Shown here one piece after another: positions 8,661 through 19,996 of a stretch of 64,000 nucleotides of DNA. A program made the position numbers and the translations under genes. A model generated the notes under the pieces. The model was not told where the DNA came from. It saw only the letters and a program-made list of their open reading frames with translations, and ran no database searches. The stretch's first letter is position 1; each line of letters opens with the position of its first letter. This DNA is from Spongiibacter pelagi (GTDB lineage: Bacteria; Pseudomonadota; Gammaproteobacteria; Pseudomonadales; Spongiibacteraceae), in assembly GCF_014705705.1 (NCBI RefSeq), contig NZ_JACXLD010000001.1, positions 434,001 through 498,000 of the forward strand. The letters run 5' to 3'.

Positions 8661-10148
8661 ATGGCGACACATTCCAAACCTATTGCGTGGACTATTGCTG
8701 GCTCAGATTCCGGCGGTGGTGCAGGTATTCAAGCCGATCTGGCGACATTTCACGATTTTCATATCCACGGTTGTACGGTAATCACCGCGATAACCGCGCA
8801 GAACAGTTTTGCGGTGGGTCATATTTCCGGTACGCCCCGGCGCACGCTGGCGGCGCAGATCAATGCGCTAGACAGTGATATGCCCGCTGATGCGATCAAG
8901 CTGGGTATGTTGGGCGCAGCGGATATTGTGGAGATGGTGGCCAAGTATCTGGAGGATTACAGCGGTTTTGTGGTCTGTGATCCGGTCATGGTGGCGACCA
9001 GTGGCGGCGAGTTATTAGACGATTCGGCGCTTGAAATTTTGGTCGAAAAAATTCTCCCCCGCGCGGATTTGCTGACCCCGAATCTGCACGAGGCGGAAAA
9101 GCTATTAAACCGAAATATCGGCGGCTTACACGCGATGGAGCGAGCGGCGGCGGATATTGTTGCCCTCGGTGCGCGCTCAGTACTGCTGACGGGCGGTCAC
9201 TTTCCCACGCTGGATAAGCAGCGCTTGGATTATTGGACCGATGGTGAGCAGGGCTTTTGGCTTAGCGGCCCGGATATTAAAACAGTAAATACCCACGGCA
9301 CCGGTTGCACTTTGTCGGCGGCGATTGCGGCGGCGATTGCCAAGGGCTACTCCCTGTCGGATGCGATGGTGTTGGCCAAGTCTTATGTCAGCAAAGGTTT
9401 GCGCTTGGCGGTGCAGATTGGAGGCGGGCCGGGGCCTGTGGCACATTACGGTTGGCCGGATCAGCTTTACGATTTGCCCAGTCTGTTTTGGCGTATGCCA
9501 GAGGCGGGACAGAAATTTAGTTTTCCGTCTTGCGATGGCGAGCTGGGTTTATACCCGGTGGTGGACAGCGCCGATTGGATTGAGCGGTTGTTGAAGTGCG
9601 GTGTAAAAACCATTCAGTTGCGTGCAAAAAATCTTGAGGGCGAGGCGTTAACGACGGAGATTCGTCGAGCGGTAGCCTTGGGTAAGCAATATAAGGCCCG
9701 CGTGTTTATCAATGACTTCTGGCAGCAGGCGATTGCCGAAGGCGCTTACGGCGTGCACCTCGGTCAGGAAGATTTGGATAGCGCGGATCTTGCGGCGATT
9801 GCTGAGGCCGGGTTGCGTTTGGGAGTGAGTACCCACAGTTATTATGAAGTGGCTCGCGCCCACGGCATTAGCCCCAGCTATATTGCGATTGGGCCAGTCT
9901 TCCCCACTACCAGTAAAGATATGCCTTGGGAGCCGCAGGGCATTCGTCACCTGCAACGCTGGGTGAATCTGCTCGGTGAAAAATACACACTGACCGCGAT
10001 TGGCGGCATTGATGTTAAACGCGCCAAGGATGTACTTGCGACCGGCGTGGGCAGTTGCGCAATGATTAGCGCGATTACTCAGGCTGATGATCCGGAAGCG
10101 GTGGTGGCCGAGTTGATGGCCATGCATGGTGATTGCGGGCGGCTGTGA
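8661..10148 (+). CDS. thiDE: Bifunctional HMP-P kinase / thiamine-phosphate synthase (ThiD-ThiE fusion)
   Basis: A single 495-residue protein carries two consecutive thiamine enzymes. Residues 1-265 are ThiD, phosphorylating hydroxymethylpyrimidine (phosphate): AGSDSGGGAGIQAD near the N-terminus, CDPVMVATSG, and the anion-hole motif NTHGTGCTLSAAIAA. Residues ~290-490 are ThiE, joining HMP-PP and thiazole phosphate: IQLRAKNLEGE, VFINDFWQQA, GVHLGQEDL, YIAIGPVFPTTSK and AIGGI. The ATG at 8661 is preferred over an upstream in-frame TTG because ThiD homology starts just after it. No TPP riboswitch consensus was seen upstream. The gene converges with hicB, with 10 bases between stops. Confidence 0.9.
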   Translation: MATHSKPIAWTIAGSDSGGGAGIQADLATFHDFHIHGCTVITAITAQNSFAVGHISGTPRRTLAAQINALDSDMPADAIKLGMLGAADIVEMVAKYLEDYSGFVVCDPVMVATSGGELLDDSALEILVEKILPRADLLTPNLHEAEKLLNRNIGGLHAMERAAADIVALGARSVLLTGGHFPTLDKQRLDYWTDGEQGFWLSGPDIKTVNTHGTGCTLSAAIAAAIAKGYSLSDAMVLAKSYVSKGLRLAVQIGGGPGPVAHYGWPDQLYDLPSLFWRMPEAGQKFSFPSCDGELGLYPVVDSADWIERLLKCGVKTIQLRAKNLEGEALTTEIRRAVALGKQYKARVFINDFWQQAIAEGAYGVHLGQEDLDSADLAAIAEAGLRLGVSTHSYYEVARAHGISPSYIAIGPVFPTTSKDMPWEPQGIRHLQRWVNLLGEKYTLTAIGGIDVKRAKDVLATGVGSCAMISAITQADDPEAVVAELMAMHGDCGRL

Positions 10149-10158
10149 AAGCGGTCGC

Positions 10159-10485
10159 CTAATGTAAGCGGCTGGCAATTAGCCGGTTAAGGCTCACCCC
10201 GGCTTCCGCCGCTTGAATCGCCAAATTACGATGGGTTTCAGGTGGAACTCGCACCATAAACTTGCCGCTGTATTGCTTGCTCGAAATGGGTTCTGGAATG
10301 GATTCACCTTGAGCGTTTAAATCCAGAAGCGTTTCTTTTACCAGCTTGCGAATGCCCGCTAAGGCTTTTTCTGGGCTGTTTTCAAGCCAACTCAAACTGC
10401 TAAATTCTGCGCATAGACCAACGTATTCCTGATCGTCTTCAGACCAAGTTACGCGGTACGTGTAACGATCAATTGTTTTTGCCAT
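10159..10485 (-). CDS. hicB: HicB-family antitoxin
   Basis: 108 residues with the HicB layout: a degenerate RNase-H-like N-terminal domain (YRVTWSEDDQEYVGLCAEF, then SPEKALAGIRKLV) and a C-terminal DNA-binding segment of ribbon-helix-helix type (SGKFMVRVPPETHRNLAIQA, GVSLNRLIASRL). HicB neutralises the HicA mRNA interferase and usually represses its own operon. It overlaps the upstream hicA by 17 bases, so the two are translationally coupled, in the common hicA-hicB order. Confidence 0.85.
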   Translation of the reverse strand: MAKTIDRYTYRVTWSEDDQEYVGLCAEFSSLSWLENSPEKALAGIRKLVKETLLDLNAQGESIPEPISSKQYSGKFMVRVPPETHRNLAIQAAEAGVSLNRLIASRLH

Positions 10486-10729
10486 GTTCAGCCTCTAATC
10501 GTGTGATGGCTTCTATCACCTGCTTAACTTGATAAGCTTTTGCTTTGCCGCGACTGTTTTGAATATTTACCCTTGGATCACCGGGCCATGGTGTTTTGTA
10601 AACGCGATGGCTAGAGCCTGATTGCCGAGCTTGGCCAAAAAAGGCATCGCAGACTCGACATAGCTCGTTAAAGCGAATGCCTTTGGGGTTGGCTCGCATC
10701 CTTGCGAGAATATCTTCAGTAGAAGCCAT
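10469..10729 (-). CDS. hicA: HicA-family mRNA interferase toxin
   Basis: 86-residue protein with the HicA double-stranded-RNA-binding-like fold signature: the catalytic-histidine motif GSSHRVYK, then PRVNIQNSRGKAKAYQVKQV. Typical HicA is nearer 60 residues; the extra length is N-terminal (a helix ILARMRANPKGIRFNELCRV). The toxin is expected to cleave mRNA when HicB is lost. Start is the ATG at 10729, immediately downstream of a perfect inverted repeat that may be the HicB operator. Confidence 0.8.
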   Translation of the reverse strand: MASTEDILARMRANPKGIRFNELCRVCDAFFGQARQSGSSHRVYKTPWPGDPRVNIQNSRGKAKAYQVKQVIEAITRLEAEHGKNN

Positions 10730-10736
10730 AGCTGGA

Positions 10737-10756
10737 TAGTATCGTTATTGATACTA
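10737..10756. promoter_or_regulatory. Inverted repeat before hicA, candidate HicB operator
   Basis: TAGTATC and GATACTA form perfect 7-base arms around a 6-base spacer, ending eight bases before the hicA start codon. Antitoxins with a DNA-binding C-terminus normally bind such repeats to autoregulate; the assignment rests on position and symmetry. Confidence 0.5.
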
Positions 10757-10797
10757 CATGGGAAGTCTGTTTTTAAAATTGAAGAGGTCATATTGAT

Positions 10798-10830
10798 AAA
10801 AAAGGGGCGATAGCTGAGCTATCACCCCTT
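10798..10830 (-). terminator. Terminator after katG
   Basis: Long hairpin AAGGGG.GATAGCT / AGCTATC.CCCCTT with one mismatch, followed on the minus strand by a run of T. It lies 20 bases past the katG stop. A weaker T run on the other side could also give some plus-strand termination. Confidence 0.85.
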
Positions 10831-10850
10831 GGTTTTTTCCCTGCTGCGGT

Positions 10851-13315
<2,465 letters not shown>

Positions 13316-13900
13316 GTGGCGCTGCAATTTATCGAAACTTCAAAGCTGCCCACCCCTTGGGGGGTGTTTGATATCCATGGCTTTGAGGACGCTGAAACCG
13401 GCAAGGAACACATTGTGTTAACCCTTGGCGATGTGACTGATGGTCTGCCGGTACTGGCGCGTATTCATTCCGAGTGTTTGACCGGTGATGCGCTGTTCAG
13501 CATGCGCTGCGATTGTGGCTCTCAGTTGCAGGCGGCCCTGCAGCGAATTTCAGAAGAAGGTCGGGGTGCCCTGTTTTATCTGCGTCAGGAAGGCCGTGGC
13601 ATTGGTCTGATCAATAAAATCCGCGCCTATAAATTGCAGGATGAAGGTGCCGACACCGTTGAGGCCAATGAGCGCTTAGGTTTTGGTGCCGATATGCGCG
13701 ACTACAGCCTGCTCAAGGTGATGTGTGAGCATTTGAATATCACCCAGGTTAAGTTAATGACCAATAATCCTCGCAAGATTGCCGCCATGGAGTCGCAGGG
13801 TGTTGAAGTGGTAGAGCGCCTGCCCTTGCAGACCGGCCAAAATCCCCATAATGCGAAATATCTCGCCACCAAGTCAGGTAAGCTAGGCCACCTTTTTTGA
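13316..13900 (+). CDS. ribA: GTP cyclohydrolase II
   Basis: First step of riboflavin synthesis, opening GTP to the diaminopyrimidine with loss of formate and pyrophosphate. The zinc-binding cysteines are seen in [20 protein letters not shown]; the catalytic region [18 protein letters not shown] and the NNPRKI motif follow. With the GTG start at 13316 the protein is 194 residues, close to the family norm, and GGAG lies six bases upstream; an ATG at 13286 has no such site. The stop codon is the first base triplet of a short tandem repeat. Confidence 0.95.
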   Translation: MALQFIETSKLPTPWGVFDIHGFEDAETGKEHIVLTLGDVTDGLPVLARIHSECLTGDALFSMRCDCGSQLQAALQRISEEGRGALFYLRQEGRGIGLINKIRAYKLQDEGADTVEANERLGFGADMRDYSLLKVMCEHLNITQVKLMTNNPRKIAAMESQGVEVVERLPLQTGQNPHNAKYLATKSGKLGHLF

Positions 13901-13946
13901 GTTCATGCTCGTTTTGAGTTCATGGTCGTTTTGATTTCGTGACCGT
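13898..13946. repeat. 17-bp tandem repeat at ribA 3' end
   Basis: Two 17-base copies differing at one position (TGAGTTCATGCTCGTTT, TGAGTTCATGGTCGTTT) plus a degenerate partial third copy. The first begins with the ribA stop codon. Confidence 0.7.
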
Positions 13947-14051
13947 CATCAAGAAATCAGTCGTCACAAAAGAATTGCTGCGGTAATTGCCTATTGAGCA
14001 ATAGCCGCTAGGCGGCGATGCTGGTTAGCCAATAGCCAGCGCTTCATTGCC

Positions 14052-14924
14052 ATGTCTGCCGTTCACCTTCAATCACATTCTGATTCTCAGGCCCAGCTGC
14101 TGAAACGCATCGCGGAAAGTATTCGCGATGGCAGTTTAGAGCTGCCCAGCCTGCCGGATATTGCCATTGAAGTGCGTATGGCAATCGGCAAGCCCGATTT
14201 GGATATTCGCAAGCTGGCCAATTTGGTTCAGCAAGATCCGGGGCTGACCGCGTATCTGATGAAAATCAGTCACAGCGTCATTTATAGTCGTGGCAATCCG
14301 GTGCCTAATTTACAGAAAGCGATTAGTCGCCTAGGGCTAGAGGCCACCCGTGAACTCACCATGGGCTATGCGCTGAATGCCTTGTTCCGAATTAATGACC
14401 CCTATACCAAGCGCCTATTGAGAGATTGCTGGCAGCGCAGTGTACATACCGCCGCACTGGCGCATGTTATTGCGCGCCATTGCGGATTTGATCCTGAGCG
14501 GGCGATGCTGGCGGGGCTTTTGCAAGATATTGGCGCTCTGCCGATTTTGAGCAACCTTAAAGATTACCCAGAATTGCGCGAAGATGGCGCCGCGATTGCG
14601 CGTTTACTACGCGAATTTACCGGCAAGATTAATGGCCTGATTTTGCACAAGTGGGAGTTTGATCACGAGCTGACGCTTACCGCGCTGAACCGGGAAAACT
14701 GGCTGCGTAAAACCGATAAGCCAGCGGATTTGACCGATTTGATTCTGGTGGCGCGCTATCACACCTATCTGGGTGAGGGGCAGATCAAGGGTTTGCCAAA
14801 GCTGTTTGCCATGTCGGCGTTTGAACGTTTGGGCCTAAAAGAGGCTGATCCGACCTTGGGGCTGACGTTCTTGAAAGAAGCGGAAGATGAAGTGACCGCG
14901 CTGAGAGAAACCCTGCGCGGTTAA
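14052..14924 (+). CDS. HDOD-domain signalling protein
   Basis: 290-residue stand-alone HDOD protein: the domain begins near SLELPSLPDIAIEVRMAI and includes VQQDPGLTAYLMKISHS and the helical core with MLAGLLQDIGALPIL. HDOD proteins resemble HD phosphohydrolases but usually lack the full catalytic set and act as signalling scaffolds in motility, cyclic-di-GMP or stress pathways. Here 'LLQDIG' replaces the classical HDIG, consistent with no hydrolase activity. It is convergent with dxs. The specific pathway is unknown. Confidence 0.85.
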   Translation: MSAVHLQSHSDSQAQLLKRIAESIRDGSLELPSLPDIAIEVRMAIGKPDLDIRKLANLVQQDPGLTAYLMKISHSVIYSRGNPVPNLQKAISRLGLEATRELTMGYALNALFRINDPYTKRLLRDCWQRSVHTAALAHVIARHCGFDPERAMLAGLLQDIGALPILSNLKDYPELREDGAAIARLLREFTGKINGLILHKWEFDHELTLTALNRENWLRKTDKPADLTDLILVARYHTYLGEGQIKGLPKLFAMSAFERLGLKEADPTLGLTFLKEAEDEVTALRETLRG

Positions 14925-14937
14925 GTCTTAGGGAATC

Positions 14938-16854
14938 TCAGTTTACTGAGCTAATTCGATTATTCGGATCAAGCTTTAGTAGGCGCTGGCTGATTTGCTG
15001 TTCAATGCCTGCGCTATCTAATCCCACTGCGGCCAATAAATCACCGTGCTTGCCGTGATCGATAAAGCGATCTGGTAAACCCAGTTGCAATACCGGCATT
15101 ACCACACCCTGTTGATTCAGGTATTCCACCACGGCGCTGCCCGCGCCACCGGCAATGCAGTTTTCTTCCAGTGTGACTAGCAGGCTGTGATTTGCTGCAA
15201 GCTCATCAATTAAATCCGTATCCAGCGGTTTCACAAACCGCATATCGGCAACGGTGGCATTGAGCGATTCGGCCGCATTTAGTGCCGAGCTCAGCAGGGT
15301 GCCAAAGCTGAGAATGGCTACATTCGCGCCCTGACGTTTAACCAAACCTTTGCCGATAGGCAGTTCGGTCATGGTGCATTCTATGGTAGCGCCAGTGCCG
15401 GTGCCGCGCGGATAGCGAATGGCCGCTGGGCCGGCATATTGATAGCCGGTATGTAGCATTTGCCGGCATTCATTTTCATCCGACGGTGCCATCACCAGCA
15501 TATTGGGAATGCAGCGCAGGAAGCTAAGATCAAAGGCCCCGGCGTGGGTGGGGCCATCTTCGCCGACCAGACCGGCGCGGTCGATGCCAAAGGTGACATC
15601 CAAATTTTGCAGGGCGACATCGTGGATTAGCTGATCGTAGCCGCGCTGTAAAAAGGTGGAGTAAATCGCAACCACCGGTTTCAGGCCGTCACAGGCCATA
15701 CCTGCGGCCAGCGTAACCGCATGTTGTTCGGCAATGGCGACATCGTAAAAGCGGCTCTCAAAGCGCTTGGCAAATTCCACCATGCCAGAACCTTCGCACA
15801 TGGCGGGGGTAATGCCGACCAGGCGTTTATCGTCACGCGCTTCATCGCACAACCACTGACCAAAGACATCTTGGTACTTGGGTAATTTGGGTTTTGCAGC
15901 AGGTTTGGCTTTTTCGGTTTTGGGCTCGATTTTGGAAATGGCGTGGAAACCGACCGGGTCTTCTTCAGCGGGTGTAAAGCCTTTGCCCTTGGTGGTCATA
16001 ATATGCAGCATTTGCGGGCCTTCCAGCTCGCGCATGTTCTGCAAGGTCGGGATCAAAACATCGAGATCGTGGCCGTCGATGGGGCCGATATAGTTAAAGC
16101 CGAGTTCTTCAAACAGGGTGGCTGGCGACACCATGCCCTTCATATATTCTTCAATCCGCGCCACGATTTCGGTGGCCGGGCGGGGCAGGTGGCTCAACAC
16201 ATTTTTACCGCTGCTGCGGAATTGGTTATAGGCCTTGGATGCCCAGATTTTTGAAAAATAGGTGTTCAGGCCGCCGGTGTTTTTCGAGATCGACATTTGA
16301 TTGTCGTTCAATACCACCAGCATATTGGCGCGGGTGTGCACGGCATGGGTGATGGCTTCAAAGGCCATGCCCGCAGTCATGGCGCCATCGCCAATCACGG
16401 CAACGGTGCGGCGTTTCAATTTCTGTTGGCGGGCGGCAATGGCCATGCCGAGGGCGGCACTGATACTGGTGCTGGAGTGGCCTACGCCAAAGGTATCGTA
16501 TTCACTTTCTTCCCGCTTGGGGAAGCCAGCCAAACCATGTTCCTGACGCATGCTGTCCATGCGCTCGCGGCGGCCGGTAAGAATTTTATGGGGATAGCAT
16601 TGGTGGCCAACATCCCAAACCAAGCGGTCATCCGGGGTGTTATAGATGTAGTGCAGGGCGATAGTCAGTTCGACAACGCCAAGACCCGCGCCAAAATGGC
16701 CGCCGGTCTGGCCCACGGTATACAGCAAAAACTCCCGCAGTTCGCGCGCCAAAAAGGGCAATTGCTCGGGTTCGAGCTGGCGTAACTGGTCCGGCGTGTC
16801 GATGCGGTCTAGCAGCGGGGTGGCCGGGCGTTGATTGGGAATTGTCTGGAACAT
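14938..16854 (-). CDS. dxs: 1-deoxy-D-xylulose-5-phosphate synthase
   Basis: Thiamine-diphosphate enzyme that condenses pyruvate and glyceraldehyde-3-phosphate at the entry of the MEP isoprenoid pathway. At 638 residues it is full length. Seen are [14 protein letters not shown], the ThDP/Mg motif [15 protein letters not shown]...NDNQMSIS, the transketolase-like catalytic region [14 protein letters not shown], and [19 protein letters not shown]. In relatives dxs follows xseB and ispA directly; here those genes lie 3.7 kb away in the same orientation with an opposite-strand block between them. Confidence 0.97.
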   Translation of the reverse strand: MFQTIPNQRPATPLLDRIDTPDQLRQLEPEQLPFLARELREFLLYTVGQTGGHFGAGLGVVELTIALHYIYNTPDDRLVWDVGHQCYPHKILTGRRERMDSMRQEHGLAGFPKREESEYDTFGVGHSSTSISAALGMAIAARQQKLKRRTVAVIGDGAMTAGMAFEAITHAVHTRANMLVVLNDNQMSISKNTGGLNTYFSKIWASKAYNQFRSSGKNVLSHLPRPATEIVARIEEYMKGMVSPATLFEELGFNYIGPIDGHDLDVLIPTLQNMRELEGPQMLHIMTTKGKGFTPAEEDPVGFHAISKIEPKTEKAKPAAKPKLPKYQDVFGQWLCDEARDDKRLVGITPAMCEGSGMVEFAKRFESRFYDVAIAEQHAVTLAAGMACDGLKPVVAIYSTFLQRGYDQLIHDVALQNLDVTFGIDRAGLVGEDGPTHAGAFDLSFLRCIPNMLVMAPSDENECRQMLHTGYQYAGPAAIRYPRGTGTGATIECTMTELPIGKGLVKRQGANVAILSFGTLLSSALNAAESLNATVADMRFVKPLDTDLIDELAANHSLLVTLEENCIAGGAGSAVVEYLNQQGVVMPVLQLGLPDRFIDHGKHGDLLAAVGLDSAGIEQQISQRLLKLDPNNRISSVN

Positions 16855-17002
16855 CCGTGAACAAACCTGAGCTTTTCAAGCGAGCGGTGAATTGTATACG
16901 AATTGTTAGGTCGCGGGCTAACAAAGCATTTTCGGTAATCTTTGCCTGTTAGGGCGGTTGATGTGGTACATCTAGAGAAATTTTTGTAGGAGAGCGGGGA
17001 AA

Positions 17003-18382
17003 ATGGCGGAAACTCGAATTGAACGCGACAGCATGGGCGAATTGGCGGTGCCAGTGAATGCGCTGTACGGCGCTCAGACGCAACGAGCGGTAGATAATTT
17101 TGCCATTAGCGGTCGCGCCATGCCGCTGAGCTTTATTCGCGCTTTATTGAAAATTAAAAAAGCGGCGGCGCAGGCCAATGCCGAGTTAAATTGCCTGTCC
17201 GCCGATATGGCGGACGCCATTGCCGCTAGCTGCGATGAGTTGCTGAATGATGCCCATTTGCTGAACCACTTTCCGGTGGATGTGTTTCAAACCGGCTCGG
17301 GCACCAGCAGTAATATGAACGCCAATGAGGTGATCGCCAATCTGGCCAGCAAGCGCTTAGGGAGCGTGGTGGGCGCTAATGACCATGTGAATTTTGGCCA
17401 GAGCAGCAACGATGTCATTCCCACCGCGATTCATGTCAGTGCGGTGCTGGAGTTGAAGAATCACTTAATACCCGCGCTTGAGCACCTAGCGTCAGTAATA
17501 GAGGTGAAGGCGCGCAGTCTCAGTGCTTACTGCAAAACCGGGCGCACCCATTTAATGGATGCGATGCCGGTTACTTTGGAGCAAGTGCTGGAAGGCTGGT
17601 CGGTACAGATCAAACAAAACGTGGCTCGCCTGCGTAATGCTCAAATGCAAATGGCGGGTTTGCCTCAGGGTGGCACCGCCGTGGGCACAGGAATAAACAC
17701 CGAGCCGGAATTCGCCGACCGCTTTTGTGCGCAATTAAGCCAAACAGCCGGCGTCGCGTTTCGGCGCGGCGATAATTTCTTTGCCTTAATTGGCGGTCAA
17801 GACAATGCCGTGGCCCTGTCCGGCCAGCTGAAAACCACCGCCGTCAGCCTAATGAAAATTGCCAATGATTTGCGCTGGATGAATTCCGGGCCGTTGTCTG
17901 GTTTGGGTGAAATCAGTTTGCAAGCGTTGCAGCCCGGCTCGTCGATCATGCCGGGTAAGGTCAATCCAGTGATTCCTGAGGCAGTGGCGATGGTCGCTGC
18001 ACAGGTTATGGGTAATGACGCAACGATCGCTGTTGCGGGGCAATCCGGCAATTTTGAATTGAATGTGATGTTGCCGGTAATCGCGGCAAATTTGCTCGAC
18101 AGCATTTCTCTGCTTAGTAATGCGGCAACGGCGCTGGCAGATAAGGCAATTGCGGATTTCACCGTGAATGACGCGCGCTTGAAAGAAAGTTTGGCGGCAA
18201 ACCCGATTTTGGTAACGGCGTTGAATCCGATTATTGGTTACGCCAAGGCGGCGGAGATAGCCAAGCTGGCTTATAAAGAAGGGCGACCAATTATCGATGT
18301 GGCCGAGGAGCAAACGGATATTTCCCGTGCAGAATTGGAGCAATTACTAGACCCAATCAAGTTAACCAAAGGGGGGATTTAA
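17003..18382 (+). CDS. fumC: Class II fumarate hydratase
   Basis: Iron-independent fumarase, interconverting fumarate and malate in the TCA cycle; 459 residues. Seen are the N-terminal ERDSMGELAVP, QTGSGTSSNMNANEVIAN, the histidine motif GRTHLMDAMPVTL and the superfamily signature GSSIMPGKVNPVIPE. AGGAG lies upstream of the ATG. In Pseudomonas, fumC belongs to a Fur-repressed operon with an iron-free superoxide dismutase because it replaces the Fe-S fumarase under iron limitation. Here a Fur box lies just after fumC and bacterioferritins follow, so the iron context is kept in rearranged form. Confidence 0.95.
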   Translation: MAETRIERDSMGELAVPVNALYGAQTQRAVDNFAISGRAMPLSFIRALLKIKKAAAQANAELNCLSADMADAIAASCDELLNDAHLLNHFPVDVFQTGSGTSSNMNANEVIANLASKRLGSVVGANDHVNFGQSSNDVIPTAIHVSAVLELKNHLIPALEHLASVIEVKARSLSAYCKTGRTHLMDAMPVTLEQVLEGWSVQIKQNVARLRNAQMQMAGLPQGGTAVGTGINTEPEFADRFCAQLSQTAGVAFRRGDNFFALIGGQDNAVALSGQLKTTAVSLMKIANDLRWMNSGPLSGLGEISLQALQPGSSIMPGKVNPVIPEAVAMVAAQVMGNDATIAVAGQSGNFELNVMLPVIAANLLDSISLLSNAATALADKAIADFTVNDARLKESLAANPILVTALNPIIGYAKAAEIAKLAYKEGRPIIDVAEEQTDISRAELEQLLDPIKLTKGGI

Positions 18383-18438
18383 CCCAAAGCAAAGCCTTGG
18401 GGCGCCGGCGACGCGGAAGGATAAGTCCAATATATTTT

Positions 18439-18457
18439 ACAAATGATAATCATTTGC
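18439..18457 (+). promoter_or_regulatory. Fur box upstream of small membrane ORF
   Basis: ACAAATGATAATCATTTGC contains a perfect 15-base inverted repeat AAATGATAATCATTT and matches the 19-base Fur consensus at 14 positions by my count. It lies about 100 bases before the small ORF at 18559 and 310 before the VOC gene, so iron-dependent repression of those is expected. Confidence 0.75.
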
Positions 18458-18558
18458 ATTAATGATTGAGCGAGAGTAGTATCAAGTTCAACCTTTCAAT
18501 AAGCGAGAACTGATCAAAATGCGCTCTTTCCTGTCAGTTTTACATTAAGGCTACCCAG

Positions 18559-18699
18559 GTGGCTTACCTTATCTTGTTCTTGGCCTTAGCGCCGCTATGG
18601 ATGCCGTGGTTATTGCTGGCTTGGATTGATCGCTTTTGTGAGCGGCCACCTAAAAACTATGCCTGTCGTGCGGGGCAGGCGCTTGCCACTAAAAGATGA
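18559..18699 (+). CDS. Small membrane protein under Fur box
   Basis: A 46-residue ORF starting at GTG, with AAGG eight bases upstream. The first ~24 residues are a hydrophobic membrane helix rich in Leu, Ala and Trp; the short tail (DRFCERPPKNYACRAGQA) is basic with two cysteines. A nine-codon ORF (18519-18548) ends just before it and could be a leader. No family is recognised. It sits between a Fur box and a VOC gene and may be iron-repressed. Short length keeps confidence modest. Confidence 0.45.
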   Translation: MAYLILFLALAPLWMPWLLLAWIDRFCERPPKNYACRAGQALATKR

Positions 18700-18751
18700 T
18701 GTAAAATGCGCCTCTTTCTTACAACGACAATATATCTAGAGGAGCAATCCC

Positions 18752-19243
18752 GTGTCTTCTGCCTCACGTCCCTTTAAAGTTCTCGGCGTTCAGCAAATCG
18801 CCGTGGGCGGTCTCGATAAACAAAAACTGCGTACATTCTGGGTAGATACCCTCGGTCTGAGCTTTTCTCACTCTTACACCAGCGAGAAAGAAAACGTCGA
18901 TGAGGATATTTGCGAAGCCGGTGAAGGCCCACTGAAAGTTGAAGTGGATTTGATGCAGCCGATTGATCCCGAGAAAAAGCCGCGCGTAAACGACCCTGCG
19001 CTAAACCACGTTGGCCTGTGGATTGATGATCTGCCTGCGGCGGTAGAGTGGCTGACGGCCCAAGGCGTGCGTTTCACCCCCGGCGGTATTCGTCCCGGTG
19101 CGGCTGGCCACGACATCACTTTTATTCACCCCAAGGGCAATGAAGAATTCCCGATTTGCAGCGAAGGTGTATTAGTTGAGTTGGTACAGGCTCCCAAAGA
19201 AGTGATTGAGGCTTACGCAACGCTGGCTAAAGCGGGTTTGTAA
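18752..19243 (+). CDS. VOC-family (glyoxalase/bleomycin-resistance fold) protein
   Basis: 163 residues in the vicinal-oxygen-chelate fold, closest in feel to methylmalonyl-CoA-epimerase or glyoxalase-I-like members. Two beta-alpha-beta-beta-beta modules are visible: [20 protein letters not shown]...DTLGLSF and [20 protein letters not shown]...GVLVELVQ. Likely metal ligands are a Gln at the first position where His is commoner, His in NHVGL and Glu in LVELVQ. Start is GTG with AGAGGAG upstream. Substrate unknown. It has its own terminator and lies downstream of the Fur box. Confidence 0.75.
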   Translation: MSSASRPFKVLGVQQIAVGGLDKQKLRTFWVDTLGLSFSHSYTSEKENVDEDICEAGEGPLKVEVDLMQPIDPEKKPRVNDPALNHVGLWIDDLPAAVEWLTAQGVRFTPGGIRPGAAGHDITFIHPKGNEEFPICSEGVLVELVQAPKEVIEAYATLAKAGL

Positions 19244-19298
19244 AACTGACCTTCTTGCAAATAACGGCTTCCTGCAAAAATAGGCCTAGCTTTACCCG

Positions 19299-19328
19299 AC
19301 TCCCCGCATTAGCGGGGAGTTTTGTTTC
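19299..19328 (+). terminator. Terminator after VOC gene
   Basis: Perfect 9-bp stem ACTCCCCGC / GCGGGGAGT with a 4-base loop and a TTTTGTTT tail, 55 bases past the VOC stop. Confidence 0.88.
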
Positions 19329-19360
19329 TGGATAAGAAAATTCTAATTTATTAACAGAAT

Positions 19361-19379
19361 ACAAATGATAACGCGTTGT
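19361..19379 (+). promoter_or_regulatory. Half Fur-like site upstream of bacterioferritin genes
   Basis: The 11-mer ACAAATGATAA is identical to the left half of the Fur box at 18439, but the right half (CGCGTTGT) does not match. It lies about 150 bases before the first bacterioferritin gene. It may be a degenerate Fur or other regulator site. Confidence 0.25.
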
Positions 19380-19515
19380 GTTAAGTTTTGTATATTGTTG
19401 ATATTAAAGGAAAAATTTGAAATTGAAGTGGAGCTGCATTAAAATCTCGGCATCTTGATTCGCGCCGTGCTGGCGAATTTTTGAAAGTGTAAAAATTGGA
19501 AACAAGGAGCTTGAA

Positions 19516-19980
19516 ATGAAAGGCGACGCCAAGGTCATCGAGGTGCTGAATAGCATTCTCACCCTCGAACTGACTTCGATTAATCAGTACTTTCTGCATG
19601 CGCGAATGTTCCGCAATTGGGGCTTGGAAGCCCTGAATGAGAAAAGCTACAAAAAGTCCATCAAAGACATGAAACAGGCCGACGAGTTGATCGAGCGGAT
19701 TCTGTTTTTGGAAGGTCTGCCCAATCTGCAAAAGCTCGACAAAATCCGTATCGGCGAGCACACCGCTGAAATGCTGAAGTGCGATATGAAATTTGAGCTG
19801 GAACAAGTCGACAAGCTTAAAGAAGCCATTGCTCTTTGCGAAACCAAGCAAGACTACGTGAGCCGCGATTTACTGGAAGAAATTCTGGAAGATGAAGAAG
19901 CGCATATCGATTGGATTGAGACGCAGGAATACCTGATTAAACATTCTGGTATCGAAAATTACCTGCAGTCACAAATGTAA
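19516..19980 (+). CDS. bfr: Bacterioferritin subunit with haem ligand but altered ferroxidase centre
   Basis: 154-residue four-helix-bundle ferritin that stores iron in a 24-subunit cage. Met52, the haem-bridging ligand, is present ([10 protein letters not shown]). Of the dinuclear ferroxidase ligands Glu18, Glu94, Glu127 and His130 are kept, but position 51 is Asp rather than Glu and position 54 is Gln rather than His, so the iron-oxidation site is probably impaired. A second paralogue follows 16 bases later and has the reverse pattern. AGGAG precedes the start. The two likely form a mixed cage. Confidence 0.93.
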   Translation: MKGDAKVIEVLNSILTLELTSINQYFLHARMFRNWGLEALNEKSYKKSIKDMKQADELIERILFLEGLPNLQKLDKIRIGEHTAEMLKCDMKFELEQVDKLKEAIALCETKQDYVSRDLLEEILEDEEAHIDWIETQEYLIKHSGIENYLQSQM

Positions 19981-19996
19981 AAAGGGAGACCGAATC

